Source: Leifsonia sp. EB41
GTDB taxonomy: Bacteria > Actinomycetota > Actinomycetes > Actinomycetales > Microbacteriaceae
Assembly (NCBI RefSeq): GCF_041262565.1
Contig: NZ_JBGCCJ010000001.1
Location: 2,728,001 to 2,792,000, forward strand
Direction: 5' to 3'
DNA: 64,000 nucleotides
Positions 26,982 through 34,499 of this stretch are shown piece after piece; position 1 is the stretch's first letter; each line of letters opens with the position of its first letter. The translations under genes were made by a program, and so were the position numbers. The notes under the pieces are model-generated. The model did no database searches. It saw only the letters and a program-made list of their open reading frames with translations, and had not been told where the DNA came from.

Positions 26982-28691
26982 GTGAGCGAGACATGGTGGA
27001 AATCGGCGGTCGTGTATCAGGTCTACCCGCGGAGTTTCGCGGACAGTGACGGCGACGGCATCGGCGACCTGCGCGGGATCATCCAGCACCTCGACCACCT
27101 GCAGGAGCTCGGGGTGGACGTGGTGTGGCTGTCGCCCATCTACGCCTCCCCGCACGACGACAACGGCTACGACATCAGCGACTACCGGGCGATCGACCCG
27201 CTGTTCGGCACCTTCGACGACTTCGACGAGCTGCTGGCCGGCCTGCACGCGCGCGGCATCAAGCTGGTCATGGACCTCGTCGTCAACCACACCTCCGACG
27301 AGCACCCGTGGTTCATCGAGTCCGCCTCCTCGCTCGACAACCCGAAGCGCGACTGGTACTGGTGGCGTCCGGCGCGCGACGGCCGGGAGCCCGGCGAGCA
27401 CGGCGCCGAGCCGAACAACTGGGGGTCGTTCTTCTCCGGCCCGGCCTGGCAGCTCGATCCGGCCACCGGCGAGTACTACCTCCACCTCTTCTCGCGGAAG
27501 CAGCCCGACCTCAACTGGGAGAACCCGGAGGTCCGGGAGGCCGTCTACGACATGATGAACTGGTGGCTCGACCGCGGGGTGGACGGCTTCCGGATGGACG
27601 TCATCAACTTCATCTCCAAGGTGGTCGAGCTCCCGGACGGCGAGATCCCGCCCGGACGGCTGTTCGGCGACGGATATCCGTTCTTCGGCCAGGGGCCGCG
27701 CATCCACGAGTTCCTGCACGAGATGCACGAGCGGGTGTTCGCGGGCCGCGCCGACCGAATCCTCACCGTGGGGGAGATGCCCGGCGTCTCCGTCGAGGAG
27801 GCCCGGCTGTTCACCGACCCCGCCCGTGCGGAGCTCGACATGGTCTTCCAGTTCGAGCATGTCGACCTCGACCACGGACCGGGCGGCAAGTGGGACGACC
27901 GGCCGGCGAGCGTGCTCGACCTCAAGCGCAACCTCGCCAAGTGGCAGGACGGACTCGCGGACGTGGGCTGGAACAGCCTGTACTGGAACAACCACGACCA
28001 GCCGCGCGTCGTCAGCCGGTTCGGCGATGACCGGCCGGAGCACCGCGTCGCCTCGGCGAAGGCGCTCGGCACGGTGCTGCACCTGATGCGCGGCACGCCG
28101 TACGTCTACCAGGGCGAGGAGCTCGGGATGGCGAACGTGCCGTTCGAGTCCATCGACGACTTCCGCGACATCGAGTCGCTCAACCACTACGCGGAGGCTG
28201 TGGACATCCAGGGCCAGGACGCCGGCACGGTGATGGCGGCGCTGCGCCGGACGAGCCGGGACAACGCCCGGACGCCGATGCAGTGGTCGGCCGCGCCGGC
28301 CGCCGGTTTCACCACGGGCACGCCGTGGATCGAGGCCAACCCGGACTACGTGCTGGTGAACGCGGAGGCCGAGCGCCAGGCCCCCGGCTCGGTGTTCGCC
28401 CACTACCGGAGGCTGATCGACCTCCGGCACCGGTCCGACGTCGTCGCCGACGGCGACTTCACCCTGGTGCTGGCCGACCATCCCCAGGTCTTCGCGTACA
28501 CGCGCGAGCGGAACGGCCGCCGGTTGCTGGTCCTCGCCAACCTGAGCGGCGAGCCGGCACGCTACGACCCGGCGGAGCTGGACGGCTGGGAGGGCGCGGC
28601 CCTCGTGCTCGGCAATCTCGACGACTCGGCCGGCCGGGGCGTGTCGGGCTCGGTGGAGCCGTGGGAGGCGCTCGTCTTCGCAGACGCGTGA
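26982..28691 (+). CDS. alpha-glucosidase (GH13, oligo-1,6-glucosidase-like)
   Basis: This 569-residue GH13 enzyme has VYQVYPRSFADSDGDGIGDL at the N-terminus, the nucleophile Asp in VDGFRMDVINF, the acid/base Glu in TVGEMPGV and the transition-state Asp in NNHDQPRVVSRFG. It has no signal peptide, so it hydrolyses short alpha-glucosides such as maltose, isomaltose or trehalose-like sugars in the cytoplasm. TAAGGT at 26970-26975 lies 6 bases before the GTG, suggesting a leaderless start. A second GH13 paralog is encoded at 60631-62370. Confidence 0.92.
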   Translation: MSETWWKSAVVYQVYPRSFADSDGDGIGDLRGIIQHLDHLQELGVDVVWLSPIYASPHDDNGYDISDYRAIDPLFGTFDDFDELLAGLHARGIKLVMDLVVNHTSDEHPWFIESASSLDNPKRDWYWWRPARDGREPGEHGAEPNNWGSFFSGPAWQLDPATGEYYLHLFSRKQPDLNWENPEVREAVYDMMNWWLDRGVDGFRMDVINFISKVVELPDGEIPPGRLFGDGYPFFGQGPRIHEFLHEMHERVFAGRADRILTVGEMPGVSVEEARLFTDPARAELDMVFQFEHVDLDHGPGGKWDDRPASVLDLKRNLAKWQDGLADVGWNSLYWNNHDQPRVVSRFGDDRPEHRVASAKALGTVLHLMRGTPYVYQGEELGMANVPFESIDDFRDIESLNHYAEAVDIQGQDAGTVMAALRRTSRDNARTPMQWSAAPAAGFTTGTPWIEANPDYVLVNAEAERQAPGSVFAHYRRLIDLRHRSDVVADGDFTLVLADHPQVFAYTRERNGRRLLVLANLSGEPARYDPAELDGWEGAALVLGNLDDSAGRGVSGSVEPWEALVFADA

Positions 28692-28778
28692 GCCGCGGGG
28701 TTGTGCTCTCCGCGCCGTGAGGTGTGTGATGGGCGTCAACGTCGCCCGAGGCGGCGACGGGAGCGGGAGTGGCGCGTC

Positions 28779-29234
28779 ATGGGGAACTACGTCGCGAGAG
28801 CCGAGGCGGACATCCGCGCGCCTCGACGTGAGGTCTGGAACGTGCTGACGACGAGCGGGTCCCATCCCGAGATCCTGTTCGGCGCGGAGGTCGTCTCCGA
28901 CTGGAGGCTCGGCTCACGCATCGTCTGGCGCGGCGAGTGGCAGGGGAAGTCGTTCGAGGACCACGGCCGGGTGATCGAGCTGGACGACCGTGAGGAGCCC
29001 TGGCGGATCGTGCTCACGCACTTCAGCCCGCTGAGCGGCCTGCCCGACATCCCCGAGAACTACCACGCGCTGCACTTCGAGCTCGACGCGACCCCGGAGG
29101 GCACCCACGTCACGCTCGATCAGGACAACAACCCGACGGTGGAGGCCGCCCGGCACTCCCGGGACAACTGGGTCGCCATGCTGCAGGGCGTCAAAACGGT
29201 CGCCGAGCGCTCAGCGGAGCGCCGGCCGGCCTGA
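28779..29234 (+). CDS. SRPBCC family protein
   Basis: This 151-residue START-like domain protein begins YVARAEADIRAPRREVWNVLTTSG and has GAEVVSDWRLGSRIVWRGEW, matching polyketide-cyclase/AHSA1-type folds. No catalytic motif is seen. The ATG at 28779 (MGNYVARAE) is preferred over the Arg-rich extension from 28701 because the family fold starts there and GGGAG lies about 10 bases before it. Function unknown. Confidence 0.8.
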   Translation: MGNYVARAEADIRAPRREVWNVLTTSGSHPEILFGAEVVSDWRLGSRIVWRGEWQGKSFEDHGRVIELDDREEPWRIVLTHFSPLSGLPDIPENYHALHFELDATPEGTHVTLDQDNNPTVEAARHSRDNWVAMLQGVKTVAERSAERRPA

Positions 29235-29268
29235 CCCTGCCTGCCGGAGCCGGCGAGGGCTCAGCCGA

Positions 29269-31569
29269 TCAGCCGTTGCCGCCGCCCTTGCCCTTGCCGT
29301 TGCCGCCGCCCGGGTTGGGTGCCGGAGCCGGGTTGGGCGCCGGCGCGCCAGGAGCCTTGGGCGCCGCCGGCGTGGCCGCCTTCGGCGGAGTGGAGACCCC
29401 GAGGTACTTCGCGAGCGGCGCAGGGAACGCCGACCCGCCGTACGCGGCGTCGAGCGCGGTCTGGATGCGCTTGACGATCGAGAACTTGACGTTGCCGCCG
29501 CCGACGCCCTGGAAGGTCTGGCTGCGGAGGGCGACGCCGCCCGAGATGTTGCCCACCCAGGTGGCCTGCGCGACCTTCGTCGTGGAGGTCACCAGCCAGT
29601 TCTCGACCGAGTTGTCCGTCGTTCCGGTCTTGCCGAAGATCGGGACGCCGTCGTTCGGGTTGGCCGAGGCTGCGGTGCCGCCGCCGCGGAGCACGCCCTG
29701 GAGCGCGTAGATCGCGGCCGCCGCCACTCCCGGATCGATCGGGGTCGTCGAGCACTGCGTCTTGGGTACTGCGTGTTCGGCGCCGTCGGTGGTGACGATC
29801 TTGTCGATCACGACCGGGCTGCACGCCTTGCCGTTGTTGGCGATGCCGGCGTACGCCGTCGCCATCGTGATCGGGGCGATGTAGTTCGTGCCGAGCACCG
29901 ACGACGGGTTGGCCATGTACGGGTTGGTCGCCTCATCCGCACCGTGGACCAGGAGGTCCTGGGCGCCCTCCTTGATACCGCAGAGGTCCATCTTCGTGGC
30001 CATCATCGCGAAGATCGAGTTGATGGACGCCGCCGTCGCGTTCATCACCGACGTGGAGGTCACCGTCTCGCCCTCGTCGTTGGCGACGTTCCACGGTGCG
30101 CCGCCGATGTCGTTGCAGGGGTCGCTCTCGTGGAACGAAGACTGCGGGAAGACGTGCACCGTCCCGTTCACCGACTCGTTGAGGGTGTGGCCCTCCTTCA
30201 GCCATTCGAGCAGGTCGAACGCCTTGTAGGACGAACCCGTCTGGAAGCCCTCCGAGCCGCCGTAGTCGTAGTCCGCGTTGTAGTTGACGGCCGTGGTCCC
30301 TGCGGCCGGCGCAGCTGTGTTGTCGTAGGGCCTGTTCTGCACCATCGTGACGACCCGGCCGGTGCCGACCTCCACGGAGACGTTGGATGAGCCGAGGTCG
30401 AGGGCGGGGCTGGACGGCGGGATGTACGCCGACACCGCCTGCTGCGCCTGGTTCTGGAGGTCGAGGTTGAGCGTCGTGTAGATCTTGAGCCCGCCGCGCG
30501 TCAGGTAGCTGGACCGGTCGTCGGCGGTCTTGCCGAAGATCGGGTTCTGCTCGATGGTGCGCTCGACGTAGTCGCAGAAGAACGCCGCATTGAACTGCTG
30601 CGCTGTCATGCAGCCGTTCGACATCTGGCTGATCTTGGGCTCGATCTTGGTCGCCTTCGCGGCGTCGTGCTCCTCCTTGGTGATCTTGCCGTTCACCAGC
30701 ATGCGGTCGAGCACGTAGTTGCGCCGGGCGAGGGTCGCCGCGTAGCCGTTCGCCGCGCCGTTGTCCTTGCTGTCCGGTTGGTCGATGCGGAGGTTGTCCG
30801 GGTTGTTCAGGATGGCGATGAGCGTCGCGGCCTGGGGGAGTGAGATGTCCGCCGCCGACACCCCGAAGTAGTACTCGGCCGCCGACTGGACACCGTAGAC
30901 GCGGCCTCCGAACAGAGCGATGTTGAGGTAGCTCTGCAGGATGTCGTTCTTCGAGTACTCCTTCTCGAGCCCGATCGCGTAGCGCATCTCCTTGAGCTTG
31001 CGCACCGGGTCGACCGCCGTCGCGTCGTTGTAGCAGGCCTGATACACGGCGTACTGCTTCTTCTGGACGGCGTCCGTCGCGGTCGGGTCGGGCTGCTTGT
31101 TCTCGCAGCGCTGCACCAGGATGTTCTTGACGTACTGCTGCGTGATGGACGAGCCGCCCTGCACCGACTTGTGCAGCGCGGTCAGCACCGCGCCACGGAG
31201 CGTGCCGGTGACGTCGACGCCGCCGTGCTCGTAGAAGCGCGGGTCCTCCGTCGCGATCGCGGCGTCCTTGAGGTTCTGGGAGATGGCGTCCCAGCCGACC
31301 TCCACGCGGTTCTGCGAGTAGAACGTAGCGATCGGCACGGGCTTGCCGCCGGAGGTCGCGTACATGGTGGACGCCTGCGCAAGCGGCTCCACCTTCATGT
31401 ACTCGGGGAGGCCGTCGAAGACGCTGATGGTCGAGTCGGCGGCCGATCCGGTGAGGGCGACGGCGGGTGTGACCGCGGCGGCGGCGAGGAGGCCGGCGAC
31501 ACCGCTCAGTGCCACGAATCCGAGCAGCGCGGGCGCCCACTTCCATCTTCTGCGTCCGTCAGCCGTCAT
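29269..31569 (-). CDS. class A penicillin-binding protein (transglycosylase/transpeptidase)
   Basis: This 766-residue bifunctional cell wall synthase has one N-terminal membrane span at about 12-35. The glycosyltransferase domain has ATEDPRFYEHGGVDVTG, GGSSITQQYVKN and LQSYLNIALFGGRVYGV. The transpeptidase domain has the active Ser in GSSYKAFDLL (SxxK), SIN in TAASINS and KTGTTDN (KTG). The C-terminus is a long Pro/Ala/Gly/Lys low-complexity tail. It polymerizes and cross-links peptidoglycan outside the membrane. It lies downstream of marR on the same strand. Confidence 0.93.
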   Translation of the reverse strand: MTADGRRRWKWAPALLGFVALSGVAGLLAAAAVTPAVALTGSAADSTISVFDGLPEYMKVEPLAQASTMYATSGGKPVPIATFYSQNRVEVGWDAISQNLKDAAIATEDPRFYEHGGVDVTGTLRGAVLTALHKSVQGGSSITQQYVKNILVQRCENKQPDPTATDAVQKKQYAVYQACYNDATAVDPVRKLKEMRYAIGLEKEYSKNDILQSYLNIALFGGRVYGVQSAAEYYFGVSAADISLPQAATLIAILNNPDNLRIDQPDSKDNGAANGYAATLARRNYVLDRMLVNGKITKEEHDAAKATKIEPKISQMSNGCMTAQQFNAAFFCDYVERTIEQNPIFGKTADDRSSYLTRGGLKIYTTLNLDLQNQAQQAVSAYIPPSSPALDLGSSNVSVEVGTGRVVTMVQNRPYDNTAAPAAGTTAVNYNADYDYGGSEGFQTGSSYKAFDLLEWLKEGHTLNESVNGTVHVFPQSSFHESDPCNDIGGAPWNVANDEGETVTSTSVMNATAASINSIFAMMATKMDLCGIKEGAQDLLVHGADEATNPYMANPSSVLGTNYIAPITMATAYAGIANNGKACSPVVIDKIVTTDGAEHAVPKTQCSTTPIDPGVAAAAIYALQGVLRGGGTAASANPNDGVPIFGKTGTTDNSVENWLVTSTTKVAQATWVGNISGGVALRSQTFQGVGGGNVKFSIVKRIQTALDAAYGGSAFPAPLAKYLGVSTPPKAATPAAPKAPGAPAPNPAPAPNPGGGNGKGKGGGNG

Positions 31570-31667
31570 GCGCGCAATGATACGCGTGCCCCATGTCGGG
31601 TCCCCGAGGGTCCGCCCGCGTTGTGGAGAACTTATTCAGGAAAGAGAATGTGTAGGAGAAACGGCCG

Positions 31668-32135
31668 TCAGCCGTCGCCGCGCAGTTTGTCGCACAGGGC
31701 GGCGAGCTGCTCCAGCTCCTCGGTGTCGAGCCGGGTTCCGACCCGCTGAGCGATCGATCGCATGTGGTCGAACGCGACCCGGCGGAACATCTCGAAGCCG
31801 GTGTCGGTCATCCTGATGATCGTCCCGCGCGCGTCGGAGGGTTCTGGACCCTTGACGACGAGCCCGCGGTCCACCAGCCGGTCGACGAGCCTGCTCACGC
31901 TCGGCTGGGTGAGGAGGACGTGCTTGTTGAGGTCGCGCAGGCGCAGCGAACGGTCGGCCTGGCGGGAGAGGTTGAAGAGGACGTCGTACTCGTTGAACGA
32001 GATGTCCCTGGTCGGGAACTCGGCGGCCAGCGTCCGCATGACGGCGACCTGCGCGCGGAACAGCGACTCCCATGCCGAGACCGCGTTGGTCCTGGATCGC
32101 TTGGCCGAACCGGCCGCGGTCGTGCCCGTGCTCAT
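31668..32135 (-). CDS. MarR family transcriptional regulator
   Basis: This 155-residue winged-helix protein has the MarR pattern FNEYDVLFNLSRQADRSLRLRDLNKHVLLTQPSVSRLVDRLVDRGLV followed by DARGTIIRMTDTG, the beta-wing. A Shine-Dalgarno GAAGGGG precedes the ATG. It lies 98 bases upstream of the penicillin-binding protein gene on the same strand. Its ligand is unknown. A candidate leader peptide and terminator lie 128-223 bases upstream on the same strand. Confidence 0.9.
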   Translation of the reverse strand: MSTGTTAAGSAKRSRTNAVSAWESLFRAQVAVMRTLAAEFPTRDISFNEYDVLFNLSRQADRSLRLRDLNKHVLLTQPSVSRLVDRLVDRGLVVKGPEPSDARGTIIRMTDTGFEMFRRVAFDHMRSIAQRVGTRLDTEELEQLAALCDKLRGDG

Positions 32136-32262
32136 GACGCCACCCCTTCACGCTCGAGTAGTCGATGCGTTCGCATCTTCTCATCATGCGCCGACAGCGC
32201 TCATCCGTGCCAGCACGGCATTCGGGTCGGGCGGAGGGAGAGGACGGTGCGATCAAAAGATT

Positions 32263-32296
32263 GAGGGCCGGCCGCAGAGGCTAGCGGCCGGCCCTC
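32263..32296 (-). terminator. strong hairpin upstream of marR, possible attenuator
   Basis: GAGGGCCGGCCGC (32263-32275) and GCGGCCGGCCCTC (32284-32296) form a perfect 13-base stem with an 8-base loop. In the minus direction it is followed by a T-rich run (TCAATCTTTT). No annotated gene ends here: marR begins 128 bases further on in the minus direction and the next plus-strand gene starts at 32568. It follows a tiny ORF with adjacent Cys codons and a second small stem (TTGCA...TGCAA, 32301-32322), the layout of an attenuator. Confidence 0.6.
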
Positions 32297-32322
32297 TCCC
32301 TTGCACCAAGAGTGTCCTGCAA

Positions 32323-32358
32323 TCACATTCCGCGATGGCTGCCACAGCAAACAACCAT
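32323..32358 (-). CDS. candidate cysteine-rich leader peptide
   Basis: An 11-residue open frame, MVVCCGSHRGM, has adjacent Cys codons (TGC TGT). A -10 hexamer TATAGT (32368-32373, minus strand) lies 9 bases before the ATG, so the mRNA would begin just at the frame. A strong terminator-like stem follows 27 bases later. Known actinobacterial cysteine attenuators use leaderless mini-ORFs with Cys codon runs. The layout is suggestive, but no expression or conservation data can be seen here. The downstream gene is marR rather than a sulfur gene. Confidence 0.4.
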   Translation of the reverse strand: MVVCCGSHRGM

Positions 32359-32367
32359 TGCTCTTGA

Positions 32368-32412
32368 ACTATATAACGAAGAGGTAACGGGTGCTAGTTA
32401 TCAAGTCGTTAT
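32368..32412. promoter_or_regulatory. GTTAC-type direct repeats over a minus-strand promoter
   Basis: On the minus strand GTTAC-N6-GTTAT covers 32373-32388 and overlaps the -10 hexamer TATAGT. On the plus strand GTTAT-N6-GTTAT covers 32397-32412. Paired GTTAC/GTAAC half-sites with this spacing resemble sites proposed for the actinobacterial response regulator MtrA. The same GTTAC-N6-GTTAT arrangement precedes the M23 peptidase gene at 59725-59740. Confidence 0.5.
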
Positions 32413-32483
32413 TTTTGCTGCGAATTGACTATGGGGCGGTTATCCCCTTGCTGAGGGTGGACAGGTCGGTCTGAGAGGAGTGG

Positions 32484-32537
32484 TTGACAGGCCCCGATCG
32501 ACTCGCTATTTTTTTAGCTTAGTAACTAATCGCTAAC
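32484..32537 (+). promoter_or_regulatory. promoter of the SdpI-like gene with downstream repeat
   Basis: TTGACA (32484-32489) and TATTTT (32507-32512) are separated by exactly 17 bases, a strong housekeeping-type promoter. The predicted start point is near 32519. A GTAAC-N6-CTAAC direct repeat at 32522-32537 lies just downstream, where a bound protein would block transcription. The rest of the 432-base gap 32136-32567 is described under the leader peptide and hairpin entries. Confidence 0.6.
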
Positions 32538-32567
32538 GCCTGAAATGCGAAAATTGCGGGGCTGAGA

Positions 32568-32942
32568 GTGTTCTTTCCACCGATGATCGGCCTCGGAATG
32601 CTGGGGCTTCTCTCGCTGGTGCTCATGCTCTCCATTCGTTCGGGCTCGCTCACGCGAAACCTGGCGATCGGCATTCGAACCAGGTACACCCTTCATTCGG
32701 ATGAGGCGTGGGAAGCCGGGCAGCGGTCCTCGCGTCCGTATCTCCTTGCGATCTCGGCGGTCGCGATGGGGCACCTGAGCGCCCTCTTGGCTGTCGAGCT
32801 CTCCGGGCCCTCTGAGGTGATCGGAAACACCCTCGCGTTGAGCGGGTTCGGCGTCATCGTGATCATTTCGCTCTTGGCGGGGCGCTCTGCGAACCGGGCC
32901 GCGAAGGCAGTCATCGCTCGAGGCGCGCCGTCCCAGAGATAG
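32568..32942 (+). CDS. SdpI/YhfL-type small membrane protein
   Basis: This 124-residue protein has three predicted spans (about 3-22, 58-77, 87-104) and the SdpI-family segment NLAIGIRTRYTLHSDEAWEAGQR between the first two. Bacillus SdpI is an immunity and signal protein against the SdpC toxin; most family members have unknown roles. The start is the GTG at 32568 after a weak GCGGGG. Its surroundings are AT-richer than the rest of the window, suggesting a different origin or history. Confidence 0.8.
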   Translation: MFFPPMIGLGMLGLLSLVLMLSIRSGSLTRNLAIGIRTRYTLHSDEAWEAGQRSSRPYLLAISAVAMGHLSALLAVELSGPSEVIGNTLALSGFGVIVIISLLAGRSANRAAKAVIARGAPSQR

Positions 32943-33063
32943 GCGTCCAAGAGTTCAAGGAGAGGAGCGGAATCACTCTTCGAACTTGCTGAACTCTTGC
33001 ACTGACCGTCGAGGCTCTTGAGGCGAAGGATCCACCGTCGTCTGTTTGGTCGAAGCGGGTTCG

Positions 33064-33336
33064 CTACACGGAGAATGTTGGCAGGCTCAAGAGGTTGTCG
33101 TTGTAATAGCCATTCGCGTGCGTGCGAAGGAACTTCGGCGTTGGAGGATCGTTCACCACCGCCACCTGGACGCCCTTAACGTGGGCGGTCGTCGTTGTCT
33201 CCAAGAAGGACACCATGTCCGCTTTCCATCGATACCAAAGCTTGGTCTCACCGTCATAGTGGTATTGGTATGCATCGATCGACGGATGGGTCTTACTCGA
33301 ACTTCCGTAGTGCACATGAGTGATTTCCACGCTCAT
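33064..33336 (-). CDS. DUF3892 family protein
   Basis: This 90-residue protein starts MSVEITHVHYGSSSKTHPSI and ends FLRTHANGYYNDNLLSLPTF, the conserved ends of DUF3892. The middle WYRWKADMVSFLET fits the family. DUF3892 proteins are small, soluble and of unknown function, often in accessory DNA. The ATG at 33336 is chosen because the family begins there; the frame stays open to 33396. Codon use is less GC-rich than neighbours. Confidence 0.75.
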   Translation of the reverse strand: MSVEITHVHYGSSSKTHPSIDAYQYHYDGETKLWYRWKADMVSFLETTTTAHVKGVQVAVVNDPPTPKFLRTHANGYYNDNLLSLPTFSV

Positions 33337-33620
33337 CCTGTCCCCTTCTCGACGTAGTCCGGCGTTGGGCCACGGCGCCATAGTCCTCCCGATCAAACCA
33401 ATAGGCGAGGACGCAGTCGTGCCCCTCTAGGTCGAGGGTCAAGGCTGTGGGGGTAGCGGAGGCATCCTTCTGGTCTGTTTGCCTTGCGACACCTGGTCGA
33501 TCGGCATCCCTGTTCCCGTCGGAGCGAGCCGTCTCCCATGGGGCGGTCACTTGTCCCAGCGGCCTAACCGCAGTGCGCCAGGTTGTTGGGACCTGGAACA
33601 TAAGGTCCGAAAACGATCGC
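33337..33620. other. gene-poor stretch between DUF3892 and padR
   Basis: No convincing gene was found. A minus-strand frame at 33293-33601 (102 codons) contains a protein-like segment (LTLDLEGHDCVLAYWFDRED) but overlaps DUF3892 and has no start signal. It may be the remnant of a decayed gene. The stretch is part of the AT-richer island that begins near 32300. Confidence 0.4.
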
Positions 33621-33664
33621 TTGACGCCCTACTCGAAACCGAATACTCTAAGCAAAGTATTCGG
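33621..33664 (+). promoter_or_regulatory. padR promoter with overlapping operator
   Basis: TTGACG (33621-33626) and TACTCT (33644-33649) are 17 bases apart. A perfect inverted repeat CCGAATACT (33639-33647) and AGTATTCGG (33656-33664) with an 8-base spacer covers the -10 box and ends 9 bases before the padR ATG. TACT-N8-AGTA fits the spacing of PadR-type operators, so negative autoregulation is likely. Confidence 0.7.
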
Positions 33665-33673
33665 AGGTGAGTA

Positions 33674-34354
33674 ATGACGAAGCGAGCGGTGTCCAACCCC
33701 CTGGCGCTGGCCGTCCTGGCCTGCCTATGGGAGAAGCCGATGTACCCGTACGAGATGACGACCACCATGCGGGAGCGCGGCAAGGAGGACAGCATCCGTC
33801 TCAACTTCGGCTCCCTCTACGCCGTCATCAAGTCGCTCGAGAAGCACGGCTTCATCCGCGTCGCGCAGACCGAGCGGGAGGGCAACAGGCCCGAGCGCGT
33901 CGTGTACGAGATCACCGCCGCCGGGCGTGCGGAGGCCGACGATTGGATGCGGGAGCTCATCACCTTCCCGGTCAAGGAGTACCCCGCGATCGAGACCGGG
34001 CTGTCGCTGCTGCCCATGCTCGCCCCGGAGGTCGCGGCCGACCTCCTCGAGCGCCGGCGCGACCTGCTCGACGCCGACCTGGCGGAGCGGGCGCGCGTCT
34101 ACGATGCTGCGCTGGCCATGCCCCTTCCCGAGCTGTTCATGATCGAGTCCCGCTACCGCGTCGCGGTGATGGAGGCCGAGCGCGCGTTCGTGGCCGACCT
34201 CGCCGCGCGCATCCGCGACCGTTCGCTCGGCGGCGTCGACTGGTGGGAGCGGCTCTGGGAGCTGTTCGGCCAGGGCCACGACATGTCCGAGATCCGGGAG
34301 CGGATCGCGGCAGGCGACTTCGGGCAGGAGGTGACCGAGTTGCTGGGGTCGTAA
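33674..34354 (+). CDS. PadR family transcriptional regulator
   Basis: This 226-residue protein has an N-terminal winged helix (LAVLACLWEKPMYPYEMTTTMRERG, NFGSLYAVIKSLEKHGFIRVAQTERE) and a long C-terminal helical domain, typical of PadR/Vir-type repressors. GGAGGTGA precedes the ATG. It lies just upstream of a DrrAB-like exporter, a common pairing in which the drug releases the repressor. Its own promoter contains a perfect operator-like palindrome. Confidence 0.92.
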   Translation: MTKRAVSNPLALAVLACLWEKPMYPYEMTTTMRERGKEDSIRLNFGSLYAVIKSLEKHGFIRVAQTEREGNRPERVVYEITAAGRAEADDWMRELITFPVKEYPAIETGLSLLPMLAPEVAADLLERRRDLLDADLAERARVYDAALAMPLPELFMIESRYRVAVMEAERAFVADLAARIRDRSLGGVDWWERLWELFGQGHDMSEIRERIAAGDFGQEVTELLGS

Positions 34355-34362
34355 AACAGAAC

Positions 34363-34394
34363 GATGGCCGGAGAGCGGCAACTCTCCGGCCATC
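34363..34394 (+). terminator. terminator hairpin after padR
   Basis: GATGGCCGGAGAG (34363-34375) and CTCTCCGGCCATC (34382-34394) form a perfect 13-base stem with a 6-base loop, 9 bases after the padR stop. The U-rich tail is weak. It would partly insulate the exporter genes, which start at 34500. Confidence 0.6.
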
Positions 34395-34499
34395 CACACC
34401 TTCGATTCGTTCCTTGCGGAACCTGCGTCAACAGTCACCGAGGGCTTTCTCCATGATATGCCCGCGCCGGTGGCTGCCCGAGATGAAAGGAAGCCACCC

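Noticed and set aside
33293-33601. 102-codon minus-strand frame beside DUF3892
   Set aside because: Overlaps DUF3892, has no start signal and only one protein-like segment; at most a decayed remnant.
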